Assembly (NCBI RefSeq): GCF_032164335.1
Contig: NZ_CP134152.1
Coordinates: forward strand, 3,658,001-3,722,000
Reading direction: 5' to 3'
Length of the DNA: 64,000 nucleotides
From: Winslowiella toletana
Lineage (GTDB): Bacteria; Pseudomonadota; Gammaproteobacteria; Enterobacterales; Enterobacteriaceae
Of this stretch, positions 26,510 through 35,838 are shown one piece after another. Below the pieces are notes generated by a model that ran no database searches, was not told where the DNA came from, and saw only the letters and a program-made list of their open reading frames with translations. Numbering within the stretch: position 1 is the first letter of the stretch; each line of letters starts with the position of its first letter. The position numbers and the translations under genes were made by a program.

Positions 26510-27605
26510 AACGGCTGGCTCCTGAAGGGACAGAGGGAAATTGGGCGGTGTCTTTTGGGCCTGGCTTATGCAGGCTGTACCAGTTATCAATCTGGCTCAG
26601 TAACGGATCTGGCATTTGCAAAGTCGCGTCCAGCAGCGGTATTTGTGCGCCGTGAAGTCGTGTTTTACTGAGTTGACTGGCCTGTAATGACGAAGCGTTC
26701 AGCATGCAACTGCGCATATCCGCCTGCGCCAGATTGGTTTGCGTCAGATTGCAGCGCGTCAGGTTTGCCCGTAATAAACAGGCTTTTGGCAATTGGGCCG
26801 CCTGAAGATTGCAGTCAGTCAATCTGGCGTCGGCAAACCGTGCCGCGGCCAGTTGTGCCTGACTTAAATCGCAAGCGCTGATCTGCGCTTCATCGAACAG
26901 CGCTGCCGTAAGGTTGGCTTTATTAAACCAGCACTGTGTCAGCTGGGTTTTATGAAAATTACTGTTTGCCAGCGGCTGATTACGGAAATCAACCTGTTCC
27001 AGTTGGCACTGGCTCCAGACCAAAATATCGCAGCCGGTCAGCTGATACTCACACGCTTTTAAAATACAGCTGCTCATCACCTGACGGATAAGTTCGCACT
27101 CTTTCCATACTGACTGCTGAATAACACACCCATGTATGTTGGCATCCTGCATTTTACTGTTGCTTATCGTCAGGCTGTTTATTGGCGTATCTTGTACCGT
27201 CCAGTAATGCAGCTGAATATTGTCTAATTGAACATCATCAAGCTGACAGAGCGTTAATACCCAGCGTTCAATTAAGCAGTTGCTGAAATACCCACCCTGC
27301 CACCGAAGCTCAATAAATAACGCATTGATGACTGCAACGTCCTCTATTGAAATATCATCGAACTGACAATAACGAAACGTGCTGTTTTCTGCCCTGCCAC
27401 GATTCAGACGCAGGCGGGTAAAATGGCAATGCTCAAAATGAATATTGCACAGCTCGATGTCCGTCAGGGTTATATCCGTGAAAGTACATTGTATAAAGTG
27501 AACATCAGACAATATTAACGTCTGTAATTCACGCTCGGTAAATTGCTGACCCACTATCTGACGCGGTCCATCAGGAGGCAGCATCGTGCCATCGTAAGGT
27601 ATCAT
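26502..27605 (-). CDS. Pentapeptide-repeat protein of the T6SS tip/cargo module
   Basis: 367 residues dominated by pentapeptide repeats of A(D/N)LXX type. They are irregular in the first half (FTDITLTDIELCNIHFEHC) and regular in the second (ANLTAALFDEAQISACDLSQ, RANLTRCNLTQTNLAQ). This predicts a right-handed quadrilateral beta-helix of at least 250 residues. It has no signal peptide and no extra catalytic domain that I can see. It is the second such protein in a row after the DUF2169 fusion. Possible roles are an adaptor, a rigid extension of the VgrG spike, or cargo. Confidence 0.85.
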   Translation of the reverse strand: MIPYDGTMLPPDGPRQIVGQQFTERELQTLILSDVHFIQCTFTDITLTDIELCNIHFEHCHFTRLRLNRGRAENSTFRYCQFDDISIEDVAVINALFIELRWQGGYFSNCLIERWVLTLCQLDDVQLDNIQLHYWTVQDTPINSLTISNSKMQDANIHGCVIQQSVWKECELIRQVMSSCILKACEYQLTGCDILVWSQCQLEQVDFRNQPLANSNFHKTQLTQCWFNKANLTAALFDEAQISACDLSQAQLAAARFADARLTDCNLQAAQLPKACLLRANLTRCNLTQTNLAQADMRSCMLNASSLQASQLSKTRLHGAQIPLLDATLQMPDPLLSQIDNWYSLHKPGPKDTAQFPSVPSGASRYV

Positions 27606-27629
27606 TCCATTTTCCTTTTAAAGCGACGT

Positions 27630-29849
27630 CTATGCTGAAGCGTGATAACGACGCGGTATCCAGTGCGTCTTTTCCGTCAGGCAATGTTCAAAGCACGTGG
27701 TCAGATTTTGATTAATCATCGCCAAATTGGCACCAGCCAGGTTACAACGCAGGAAACTGGCGTCGCGCAGATCTGCGTTGTATAGCAAGCTCTGTTGCAG
27801 ACTGGTGCTCTGCCAGTGACTGTGCGTCAGTTGGGCGTCTTTCAGGCGCACCGCGGCCATATCACAGGCGATCAGCGTCGCCTGCGATAAATTGGCTTTG
27901 TCGCAGCAGCTCTCCAGCATCGAACAATAGCTAAAGGTACTGGAGTGCAAATTAGCGCTGAGAAAACCCATTTTATTCATGCTGCAATGCTCAAAATGCG
28001 TATCAGAAAGATCGGTATTTAACCCGGTGGTTACACTGTTGAAATAACAGTGGCTAAAGCGCACAGAGGCCCACTGGCTGGTGATAATCGACGTTTTCTC
28101 GATAGTGCTCTCCGTGAAACGCGCTCGCGATACGTTACACTCATCAAATACGCACGACAGGATGTTGCTCTGGTTAAATACGGTCTGCTGACACTGCGAT
28201 TCAGACAGGAAACAGCTCTGTAAGGTACTGTGTTCAAACTGCCCAAGGCCAAAATCACTGCTGTTAATCAAACAATTATCGAAAGAATTGCCGATAAAGT
28301 GGCTTTGCTGAAACCTGACGTGTTCAAAGGTGATTTTTTCCCATTTGCAATGGTTAAAATGGGCCTTCTGCCACTCCGTTTGCCTGAATAAACAGTCGGT
28401 AAAAGAGACGGTATTCCAGCATGAATCGGCAAAATCACCCTGAATAAATTGGCAATGTTCAAACGTGCAGTTATTCAGTGTGGCGTTATCGAAATGGCTG
28501 TTATTAAAGGTGCAATGCCGAAAATGTTTATTGTCCAGCCTCATGCCGGACAGAGCGCTGGCTGAAAACAAAATATTGGTAGCCGTCTCTTCGCCGCTGG
28601 CTAACCACTGGGTCGCCAGCTCATCCGAATCGGAAGATGGGATCTTCAGATTACGCAACGTATCCTGCCCTTCCGCTTCCTGCCGTTCCTGTGCCTCAAT
28701 AGCTTTCTGGATATCCTGATAAAAAGATTCGACATCGATTTCAGGCATAGCTGTGGCGTTATAGCGTAATGAATCAGGATGATCGGCCAAATCCCGAATA
28801 ACATTTAATGGCATACCGGTTGGCATTAACTCAGTATCTTTAAGAAATTCAAATGTTGGAGCGTCGGTCACACTGCGTTTCTTATAGATTTGCTGGTAAT
28901 ACTCCGGGCTACGCAACTCGTCGGCGTGATCCATGCCGACCAACAGGGTCTCAACCGGCTCATCAAAAAGATGCGTCAGTGGCAGGCTGCCGGTAAACAC
29001 CATCAGGCCAATGTCATTATCCGGTAGCAGCCACAGCGTTTTACGCTGTAATGTTAATTCACTTGGCGACTGTGCGTTTTTATTCCAGATGAAAGCTCTG
29101 GCACGGACGGACGGAAATACCCCTGAGATAACCGCATCCTGTGGGCGGAATCCCGTCAGTCTGAAAGGCACATTGTCTGGCCACTCGGCTTTTTTCAGCC
29201 ATTGTTCAGGGGGTGCCATCTGAAAATAACGACGATTAATATTCGGTGGCAAGCCCGGGAAAAAGGTCTCCAGATATTTAGGGTCTGTCATACCAGAGGC
29301 GACGGCATCCAGATGTGCCTTGCGTAACTGAAAACCATAAGGAACCGGAGTCGGGGCCGCCAGCGGCGAACGAACCGTCGCAGCACCATCCGCCCCGATC
29401 GCCATGACTGTCGGTTTACGATCGTCATCATAACCGCGGCCCAAAGGATTTTCTTTGCAGCCTTTCCCTCCCCAGCTCTGGGTATGATCCATCGGAATAC
29501 GCAGGAAGGGTTTGATACCCAGCCCTGTTTTGCTGCCTTCCCCTTCAATACACCAGCGCCGGTTAATCGCCCCGACGTCTACTTCGGGATACAGCGATGT
29601 CACTTCTTCGCCAATACCGGCATGGCCTGCCAGTAAAAACTCGGCAAACGGCTTTGGTTCAGCACTGTCGAGCATTTGCAGCGAAAGCGGGGCTGATTTC
29701 CATGCCTGCCAGATTTGTGGTTCAGTTACCAGATGCTCAGGTTTAGACAGGTAGCATCCGGCTACCACGCTGATCCCCATATGACTTTCATAGCCTATCT
29801 GATAACAGTTTTTCAGCACCACCAGCTGCTGTGGACGAATAATGCGCAT
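27630..29849 (-). CDS. DUF2169 T6SS adaptor fused to pentapeptide repeats
   Basis: 739 residues. The N-terminal half (about 1-370) is a DUF2169 domain (GISVVAGCYLSKP, KPFAEFLLAGHAG, QMAPPEQWLKKAEWPD, SLPLTHLFDEPVETLLVGMDHADEL). DUF2169 proteins are adaptors that load effectors or PAAR proteins onto VgrG, for example in Agrobacterium. A Gln/Glu-rich linker (about 390-430) leads to about 290 residues of Cys/His-rich pentapeptide repeats (FRHCTFNNSHFDNATLNNC), predicted as a beta-helix. The ATG at 29849 has an AGGAG 5 nt upstream. A GTG one codon earlier is possible. It begins 12 bp after vgrG, so the two are probably cotranslated. Confidence 0.9.
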   Translation of the reverse strand: MRIIRPQQLVVLKNCYQIGYESHMGISVVAGCYLSKPEHLVTEPQIWQAWKSAPLSLQMLDSAEPKPFAEFLLAGHAGIGEEVTSLYPEVDVGAINRRWCIEGEGSKTGLGIKPFLRIPMDHTQSWGGKGCKENPLGRGYDDDRKPTVMAIGADGAATVRSPLAAPTPVPYGFQLRKAHLDAVASGMTDPKYLETFFPGLPPNINRRYFQMAPPEQWLKKAEWPDNVPFRLTGFRPQDAVISGVFPSVRARAFIWNKNAQSPSELTLQRKTLWLLPDNDIGLMVFTGSLPLTHLFDEPVETLLVGMDHADELRSPEYYQQIYKKRSVTDAPTFEFLKDTELMPTGMPLNVIRDLADHPDSLRYNATAMPEIDVESFYQDIQKAIEAQERQEAEGQDTLRNLKIPSSDSDELATQWLASGEETATNILFSASALSGMRLDNKHFRHCTFNNSHFDNATLNNCTFEHCQFIQGDFADSCWNTVSFTDCLFRQTEWQKAHFNHCKWEKITFEHVRFQQSHFIGNSFDNCLINSSDFGLGQFEHSTLQSCFLSESQCQQTVFNQSNILSCVFDECNVSRARFTESTIEKTSIITSQWASVRFSHCYFNSVTTGLNTDLSDTHFEHCSMNKMGFLSANLHSSTFSYCSMLESCCDKANLSQATLIACDMAAVRLKDAQLTHSHWQSTSLQQSLLYNADLRDASFLRCNLAGANLAMINQNLTTCFEHCLTEKTHWIPRRYHASA

Positions 29850-29861
29850 CACGACTCCTTA

Positions 29862-32210
29862 TCAGTTTTTGCTCTGCATACCGACGGTTTTAAGGTCAAC
29901 GCCGGTTTGCGAATAGCCAACGCCGGTATACGAGAGGGAAAAGCCGGTGTTGCTGATACTGCTGGCGGTGGTGCTGATGCTGCTGCCGGTGGTGCTGATA
30001 CTGCTGCCGGTGGTGCTGATGCTGCTGCCGGTAGCAGAAACCGAACTGCCGGTGGTGGAGATGCTGCTCACCGTCGTGCTGAGGCTGCTGCCGGTCATGC
30101 TGACAGAACTTCCGGTGGTGCTGATGCTGCTCCCGGTCATGCTGGTACTGCTGCCGGTGGTGCTATGACTCACGCCGGTGGTGCTGGTACTGCTTCCGGT
30201 GAAGCCAACACTGCTGCCGGTAAAGGACTGGCTGTTGCCGGTAATGCTATGGCTGGATCCCGTCTGACTCATACTCTGGCCGGTGATACTGGAACTTAAG
30301 CCGGTGATACTATGACTGCTGCCGGTGATGCCATTACTGGTGCCGGTAAAGGAAGAGCTGCATCCGGTCATACTGCTGCTGACTCCGGTTGCGCTGGTGC
30401 TGGCACCGGTAAAAGAAGTACTCACGCCGGTAAAGGAGCAGCCAACGCCGGTAAATGAGGTACTCAGCAACGTGCCACTCACACTCACGCCGGTCGCACT
30501 GACGGACATGCCGGTTAGAGACAGGCTGGCCCCGGTACTGGAGATCCCCAGTCCTTTGGCAGAAACATCCATGCCGGTGACCGAAAAACTGACGTCTTTA
30601 TAAGAGACATGGTTACTGATCCACTCGGTAGCGGTGCGTTCTACCGTGGCATAACTATCCTGCCCTACCGCCGTGGAACTGTTGCGTTCAATGGTGTTTT
30701 GCAGGTCACGCTCAGCGTGCAGCATGATGCGTTCATTACCACGATTGTCATCAAAAGTGAGCTGACTGGCATGCTGTGGCTGGCCAAAGCGCAGGGATCG
30801 GGAGACAAATCCCGAATAGTTAATATTCTCCGGTAAGCGATAAGGCGGTGGATTTTCACCGTTATAAACGATCCCGGTCACCATCGGGCGATCCAGATCG
30901 CCATCGACGTAGCTGATCAATACCTCCTGGCCGACGCGCGGCATCGCCAGCACGCCCCAGCCTTTCCCGGCCCATGCCTGCACTACGCGGATCCAGCAGG
31001 AACTGTCATCTTCGGTGGTTTTATAGCGATCCCAGTGAAAGTGCACGCGAATACGGCCAAACTTGTCGGTATGCACTTCTGACTCTTTTGCTCCCACCAC
31101 CGTCGCGCTTTGCAAACCTGAAACCTGTGGATGCGGCGTCACACATTGCGGACGGAAAATAATGTCATCGTTTAAGGCTTTAAACCGACAAACAATATTC
31201 CGCCCCTGGCTGTCGCTGTCCGGCCCGTCCTGGACAAAACTGTAGTCACAGCCGATCAGCTTAAATCCACGATTACGATTACTGTCAGGATGCTGTACCA
31301 AAGAGAAAGAGCGACCCGCTGACAATCCTGTGGCATTACTTTCACCCGACAACATTTGCCCATGGCTCTGAATAGCCTCAAGGCGTAAACGGGCAATATC
31401 TTCACCATGTTGCGTGTCGGTGTATCCCGCAGCATAGTCGTACCATTCCAGCGGCACGTCTTGCAGATACTGGCGGCTTTCTTCTATATGCGTTTGCAAT
31501 GTATTGCGCGGATTACGGAAATCAAAATCGCGCAGTACCACCTCACTGGAGTGGATACGCTGTGAGCGCTGAATGCGCTGAACGCCCTCACGAATCGCCC
31601 GCATCTCTTCACTATCCGGCAGGAAAGTAAGTTCGGCATACGGCGCTTCCAGTGCCGGAAACTGCTGCTGGTCAGTAATAACTAAAGTGTGTTTATCGTC
31701 GTGATGTTCGAAGTAGTACCAGACTCCCTCATCCTCCATCAGACGATTAACAAACGCGAAGTCTGTCTCTTCAAACTGTACGCAATACTCACGCGAGGGA
31801 TAGCTGCTGACAATATCGAACCGGTAGTCAGCAAAGTTATAGCGCGAGAATACCTGCTCAATAATATCGATAATGCTCAGATTCTGGAAAATCCGGCAGT
31901 TACGGTTTTGCTGTAAAAACCACAGCCAGGTACTCAGTTCAAGGCGATAAATAAATTGATTTTGTCGCTGTCCTTCATCATTTCCCGCCACCACATAGGT
32001 AAAAAAGGTTCGGTAACCGGCAGAATCCGGTAATTCAATTTTTACCTTGATGACTTCCCCTAATAAACCGATCAGATTAATATCCGCATCCGCAGCCTGA
32101 AACTCCAGTTTATAAGCCGGGTTATCCGAGAGCCGTTCTTCCGTAGTGAAACTAAGAGGAAAGGCATTCAGACCTGATAACACTTCATTCTCTATCTCAA
32201 TTAATGGCAT
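29862..32210 (-). CDS. vgrG: VgrG (TssI) spike with heptad-repeat tail
   Basis: 782 residues. The N-terminal part (to about 500) is a standard VgrG: a gp27-like base (LSFTTEERLSDNPAYKLEF, NYDDKHTLVITD-like region) and a gp5-like OB/needle (GRIRVHFHWDR, CWIRVVQAWAGKGWGVLAMP, GQEVLISYVDGDLDRPMVTG). Residues 542-779 are an unbroken run of 34 heptads of the form xSxTGxS, ending in SKN. No enzymatic domain follows. The tail should extend the triple-stranded needle or form a separate beta-helix. It lies 37 bp after tssH and 12 bp before the DUF2169 gene. Confidence 0.95.
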   Translation of the reverse strand: MPLIEIENEVLSGLNAFPLSFTTEERLSDNPAYKLEFQAADADINLIGLLGEVIKVKIELPDSAGYRTFFTYVVAGNDEGQRQNQFIYRLELSTWLWFLQQNRNCRIFQNLSIIDIIEQVFSRYNFADYRFDIVSSYPSREYCVQFEETDFAFVNRLMEDEGVWYYFEHHDDKHTLVITDQQQFPALEAPYAELTFLPDSEEMRAIREGVQRIQRSQRIHSSEVVLRDFDFRNPRNTLQTHIEESRQYLQDVPLEWYDYAAGYTDTQHGEDIARLRLEAIQSHGQMLSGESNATGLSAGRSFSLVQHPDSNRNRGFKLIGCDYSFVQDGPDSDSQGRNIVCRFKALNDDIIFRPQCVTPHPQVSGLQSATVVGAKESEVHTDKFGRIRVHFHWDRYKTTEDDSSCWIRVVQAWAGKGWGVLAMPRVGQEVLISYVDGDLDRPMVTGIVYNGENPPPYRLPENINYSGFVSRSLRFGQPQHASQLTFDDNRGNERIMLHAERDLQNTIERNSSTAVGQDSYATVERTATEWISNHVSYKDVSFSVTGMDVSAKGLGISSTGASLSLTGMSVSATGVSVSGTLLSTSFTGVGCSFTGVSTSFTGASTSATGVSSSMTGCSSSFTGTSNGITGSSHSITGLSSSITGQSMSQTGSSHSITGNSQSFTGSSVGFTGSSTSTTGVSHSTTGSSTSMTGSSISTTGSSVSMTGSSLSTTVSSISTTGSSVSATGSSISTTGSSISTTGSSISTTASSISNTGFSLSYTGVGYSQTGVDLKTVGMQSKN
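29874..30587 (-). repeat. 34 tandem 21-bp coding repeats (heptads) in vgrG
   Basis: 714 bp encoding 34 consecutive heptads with consensus xSxTGxS and no indel. The unit is most uniform near the 3' end (ISTTGSS several times running). Uniform 21-bp phasing suggests growth by slippage or unequal exchange. The opposite strand shows artificial Ala/Gly- and Leu/Val-rich open frames caused by this repeat. Confidence 0.93.
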
Positions 32211-32247
32211 AACGACTCCGTTTAAAATTAATCTGCGCTGATATCAG

Positions 32248-34851
32248 TTATGCGAATTCAATACCCAGTTCGGTTTCTTCAACGATCAGGCGTATCTCTT
32301 TCAACGGTTCAGCCTCGTGACGACGCTGCAAAACTTCATTGCCAACAACGGGAAGAATTGTCTGGCGCAACAGCTCTTCAACCGCTCGGCCATGATTGGG
32401 ATGACTACTGACTCTGCTGGCGATCCATCCAGGAATATCGCCTTCGATAATCAAACCGGCGCCGATTTCATCCGCTAAACGCTGCTGCAAACGTGAAAGA
32501 TGATAAGAGGCTATTTGCGCCAGCGCGGCTTGATCCAATGGGATATAGGGAATGATATGAACTCTGGCTAACAGCGCGGGAGCAAAGCGGCGCAGCAAGG
32601 CGTCGTATACCAGAGGTTTCAGCGCCGCAGGTTTAATATCGCTTTCAGCCAGGTAAGCCTGTTCGATCTCTTCGGCGCCCTGATTGCAGGTCAGCAGAAT
32701 AAAACATTGGCGGAAACTGACTAAACGCCCTTCGGCATCCTCCATCCAGCCTTTATCGAACACCTGATAAAAAGCGTCCTGAATATCGGGATGCGCTTTA
32801 TCAAACTCATCCAGCAGAATAACCGAATAGGGTTTGCGCCTTACCGCTTCGGTTAATTTCCCACCTTTGCCATAACCGACATAGCCCGGAGGCGCGCCTT
32901 TCAGCGTCGATAACGTGTGTGCTTCCTGAAACTCGCTCATATTAAAGGTAATAAGGTTATGAGCACCGCCGTAGAGTGTTTCGACCAGTACATTGGCGGT
33001 TTCCGTTTTTCCGGTTCCGGTGGAGCCGGCCAACAGAAAGATTCCCAGCGGACGGTCCTGCGACTGAATGCCTGCCCGGGCGATGCGTATCGCCTGAGAG
33101 ATCTCTTTGATGCCGTGCTGTTGCCCAAAGATACGCTCACCAAGCCGCTGTTCGAGATTCAATACATTCTCAATATCGTCCTGCAACATCTTGCCGGAAG
33201 GGATACCGGTCCAGTCGGAAAGCACCGCCGCAATGCTCTGCTCATCGACCCATGGGTATACCAACGGCGTGCCTTCCTGTAGCGCCAGCAGCTCAGACCA
33301 GCGCGCATGTCCGGCCAGCGTATCGTGACTTTTGGCATCGGGAATCACCTCATTAACCAGCTGTTTTTCCTGATAATCACGAATTTTCAGCGCCGTCAGT
33401 TCGCTTTCTGACCTCTCAATCTGCGTCACGACTTCAGCCAGTCGCAGTTCGACGTTCGCCCCGAGCTGTTGCTCGCGAATCAAATAGTGATGCTCAGTTT
33501 TCAGTACATCCAGCTGGGCTGATAATTGCTCGATCGCTTGTGGCTCGGCGTGCTGGCTAAGCGCGACGCGTGCGCAAGCGGTATCCAGCAGGCTGATGGC
33601 TTTATCGGGCAGCTGTCGGGAAGGCAAATTGCGCAGTGACAAACGGACGGCAGCAGCAATGGCACCGTCACGGATAGTGACGTTATGGTGCTGAGCAAAG
33701 TGTGGCGCAATCGCCCGCAGCATATCGATGGCGACAGACTCGTTCGGCTCACCTATCAATACCCGCTGGAAGCGGCGAGTCAGAGCGGCATCCGGTTCAA
33801 TAAACTGCTTATATTCTGACCAGGTGGTGGCAGCGATCATCCGCAGCGCCCCTCTGGCGAGCATTGGTTTAAGCAGGTTCACCGCATCCCCGGTGCCTGC
33901 TTGTCCACCGGCACCGACCAGCGTATGAGCCTCATCACAAAACAGGATAATCGGCGTATCGGACTGGCTGATGCCGTCAATCAGCGATTTAAGCCGCGAT
34001 TCAAACTCACCACGCATACTGGCACCCGCCTGCATCCGCCCCAGATCCAGAGAGAGCAGACGCGCCCCTTTTAACAACGGAGGCACATCGCCGCTGGCTA
34101 ATTTGCGCGCCAGCGCCTCAACCACTGCGGTTTTACCAACGCCCGCTTCCCCGACCAGAATCGGGTTGTTCTGACGGCGACGCAGCAAAATATCGACAAC
34201 CTGCCGCAGTTCAGCATCGCGACCAATCACCGGATCGATATCACCAGCCTGCGCTTGTTGGGTAAGATCGTTACACCACTTATTTAGCGCAGCCTGAGCT
34301 TCGCTTGACGAACTACCCGGAGTTTCCGTCGCCAGCGCATCGCCTTTCGGCACATCTTCTGCATACTCAACAGAGTTACGCAGCAGATCCTCATACTCTT
34401 CTGCGACCTGAGGAATCGGCAGCTTTTTAAACTCACCACACAGGCGATACAACCAACGCTGATGCTGCGTGTCTTGCAGTAACGCCAGCAAAATGTGCGA
34501 GGTACGAATAGGAGAAGGTGAGCCCATTAACTGGCTCATCACCAGCCCGCCTTCAACCGCGGCTTCAAGCCTGGATGACAAATCTTGTACCGAGACTTTA
34601 GTCACCGGCATATGCTGAATAATATGATCAAGCTGAGCTGAGATAATTTCCTGATTCAGGTCGTAATGCGCCAACAGCAGAGGAATATCACCACGTTGTT
34701 GATCCATCAGCACTTTCAACCAATGCTCCAGCTCCACATACTCATGTCGATAACTGCGGCAAAGTCGGGTTGCCTCAACAAAAGTTTTATAGGCAAAGGC
34801 ACCCAATCGATTAAAAAGACGTTCACGTTGATACACCGTTATCGCTCCCAT
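32248..34851 (-). CDS. tssH: TssH (ClpV) sheath-disassembly ATPase
   Basis: 867 residues of the ClpB/ClpV type. N-terminal ClpN-like helical domain (1-165), first AAA+ with Walker A GEAGVGKT (234-241), a coiled-coil middle domain (about 415-520), second AAA+ with Walker A GSTGTGKT (about 608-615), FDKAHPDIQDAFYQVFDKG, and a C-terminal ClpB-D2 small domain. ClpV recycles contracted TssBC sheaths. The lack of a ClpB-like threading context and the T6SS operon position assign it as TssH. It begins 3 bp after tssG. Confidence 0.95.
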   Translation of the reverse strand: MGAITVYQRERLFNRLGAFAYKTFVEATRLCRSYRHEYVELEHWLKVLMDQQRGDIPLLLAHYDLNQEIISAQLDHIIQHMPVTKVSVQDLSSRLEAAVEGGLVMSQLMGSPSPIRTSHILLALLQDTQHQRWLYRLCGEFKKLPIPQVAEEYEDLLRNSVEYAEDVPKGDALATETPGSSSSEAQAALNKWCNDLTQQAQAGDIDPVIGRDAELRQVVDILLRRRQNNPILVGEAGVGKTAVVEALARKLASGDVPPLLKGARLLSLDLGRMQAGASMRGEFESRLKSLIDGISQSDTPIILFCDEAHTLVGAGGQAGTGDAVNLLKPMLARGALRMIAATTWSEYKQFIEPDAALTRRFQRVLIGEPNESVAIDMLRAIAPHFAQHHNVTIRDGAIAAAVRLSLRNLPSRQLPDKAISLLDTACARVALSQHAEPQAIEQLSAQLDVLKTEHHYLIREQQLGANVELRLAEVVTQIERSESELTALKIRDYQEKQLVNEVIPDAKSHDTLAGHARWSELLALQEGTPLVYPWVDEQSIAAVLSDWTGIPSGKMLQDDIENVLNLEQRLGERIFGQQHGIKEISQAIRIARAGIQSQDRPLGIFLLAGSTGTGKTETANVLVETLYGGAHNLITFNMSEFQEAHTLSTLKGAPPGYVGYGKGGKLTEAVRRKPYSVILLDEFDKAHPDIQDAFYQVFDKGWMEDAEGRLVSFRQCFILLTCNQGAEEIEQAYLAESDIKPAALKPLVYDALLRRFAPALLARVHIIPYIPLDQAALAQIASYHLSRLQQRLADEIGAGLIIEGDIPGWIASRVSSHPNHGRAVEELLRQTILPVVGNEVLQRRHEAEPLKEIRLIVEETELGIEFA

Positions 34852-34854
34852 AAG

Positions 34855-35838
34855 TTAGGTAACTGTTCTGTAAATTGGCTGTATGCGCAGTGCTGAGTCT
34901 GGCTTTAACCAGCAATGGCGGCTAAGGGTTCCCCCTCCCAGGCGACAGGCCATGTCGGGGGAGGTTTTGATGATCAATTGCACGTCCAGCACCATGCGGT
35001 AGCGGACAAAGTCATGACAGATGCGCACCAGCGTGTTGATGCGTTCACTATTGCGCTGAAAATACAGATATTGCGGATCGGAGACCGGACCAATTGACAG
35101 CTGCAGGCTATGCTGCACATCGAAAAAGCGACGCCCGACACGCGTGCTGCCCAAGCGGCCCATTCGCTGGTTTTGTTGGTTGCGGGAATCATCAATCCAC
35201 AACCCTTTATGCGCCTCAAGACGGACAGGGACAGCAAAGTATTGGCTGAGAATGTCCTGTAGCTTGCGCAGCGAGCCTCTGCCCGGCAGATAGGCGCCAG
35301 GGAAGCAGCGCCTGATCCGCTCCAGGTGGGGATTCTGTGCCTGCTGAGGCGTCAGCCCGGCCAGCTGGCATAAATGTTGTTGAAAGGCATTATCCGATGG
35401 CCGATCGTGGCCAACAGCGACATGCGTTTGCGCCCATGCCCGATAATGCAAAATCGCCATTCGTTGGCTGAGGATGCCGGCAAACTGCTCAAAGGCCGCG
35501 TTGCGTTTGGACAGCGCCTCATTGCGGGCATGCTCGGTGACATGAATCGGCAGGGGTCCATACGGCGCGAACAAGCCAAAGTGACGGCAGAAAATCGTAA
35601 TCTCCGACAACCGATGTCGGGTATTCAGCGTTTGTCGAACATCGCTCACTTCACGCGGCGCAAAAGACATATCAGCAGGTTGAATAATCCGCAGCCGAAT
35701 ATGACTTTTATCCCCCAAAGTGCCGAGGCGTCTTTGTTCCGGCGTGGCGCGCTCAATGCGTCGCAGTAATTCAAAAAAGTCCTGGCTGGCCGAAAGGCCA
35801 GGCAAAAAAGCACTGTCCCGGGGCTGAAGATTAGTCAT
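34855..35838 (-). CDS. tssG: TssG baseplate protein
   Basis: 327 residues of the TssG/ImpH family (FFELLRRIERATP, RHFGLFAPYGPLPIHVTEHARN, RRCFPGAYLPGRGSLR, LWIDDSRNQQNQRMGRLG). With TssE, TssF and TssK it forms the baseplate wedge. The chosen ATG at 35838 overlaps the tssF stop region by 8 bp. An in-frame start 13 codons upstream lies within tssF. Confidence 0.94.
   Translation of the reverse strand: MTNLQPRDSAFLPGLSASQDFFELLRRIERATPEQRRLGTLGDKSHIRLRIIQPADMSFAPREVSDVRQTLNTRHRLSEITIFCRHFGLFAPYGPLPIHVTEHARNEALSKRNAAFEQFAGILSQRMAILHYRAWAQTHVAVGHDRPSDNAFQQHLCQLAGLTPQQAQNPHLERIRRCFPGAYLPGRGSLRKLQDILSQYFAVPVRLEAHKGLWIDDSRNQQNQRMGRLGSTRVGRRFFDVQHSLQLSIGPVSDPQYLYFQRNSERINTLVRICHDFVRYRMVLDVQLIIKTSPDMACRLGGGTLSRHCWLKPDSALRIQPIYRTVT

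Noticed and set aside
29715..30603. Long plus-strand open frames rich in Ala/Gly or Leu/Val opposite the vgrG tail
   Set aside because: They are produced by the 21-bp coding repeat read on the wrong strand. They have no ribosome-binding sites and their composition simply mirrors the heptads.
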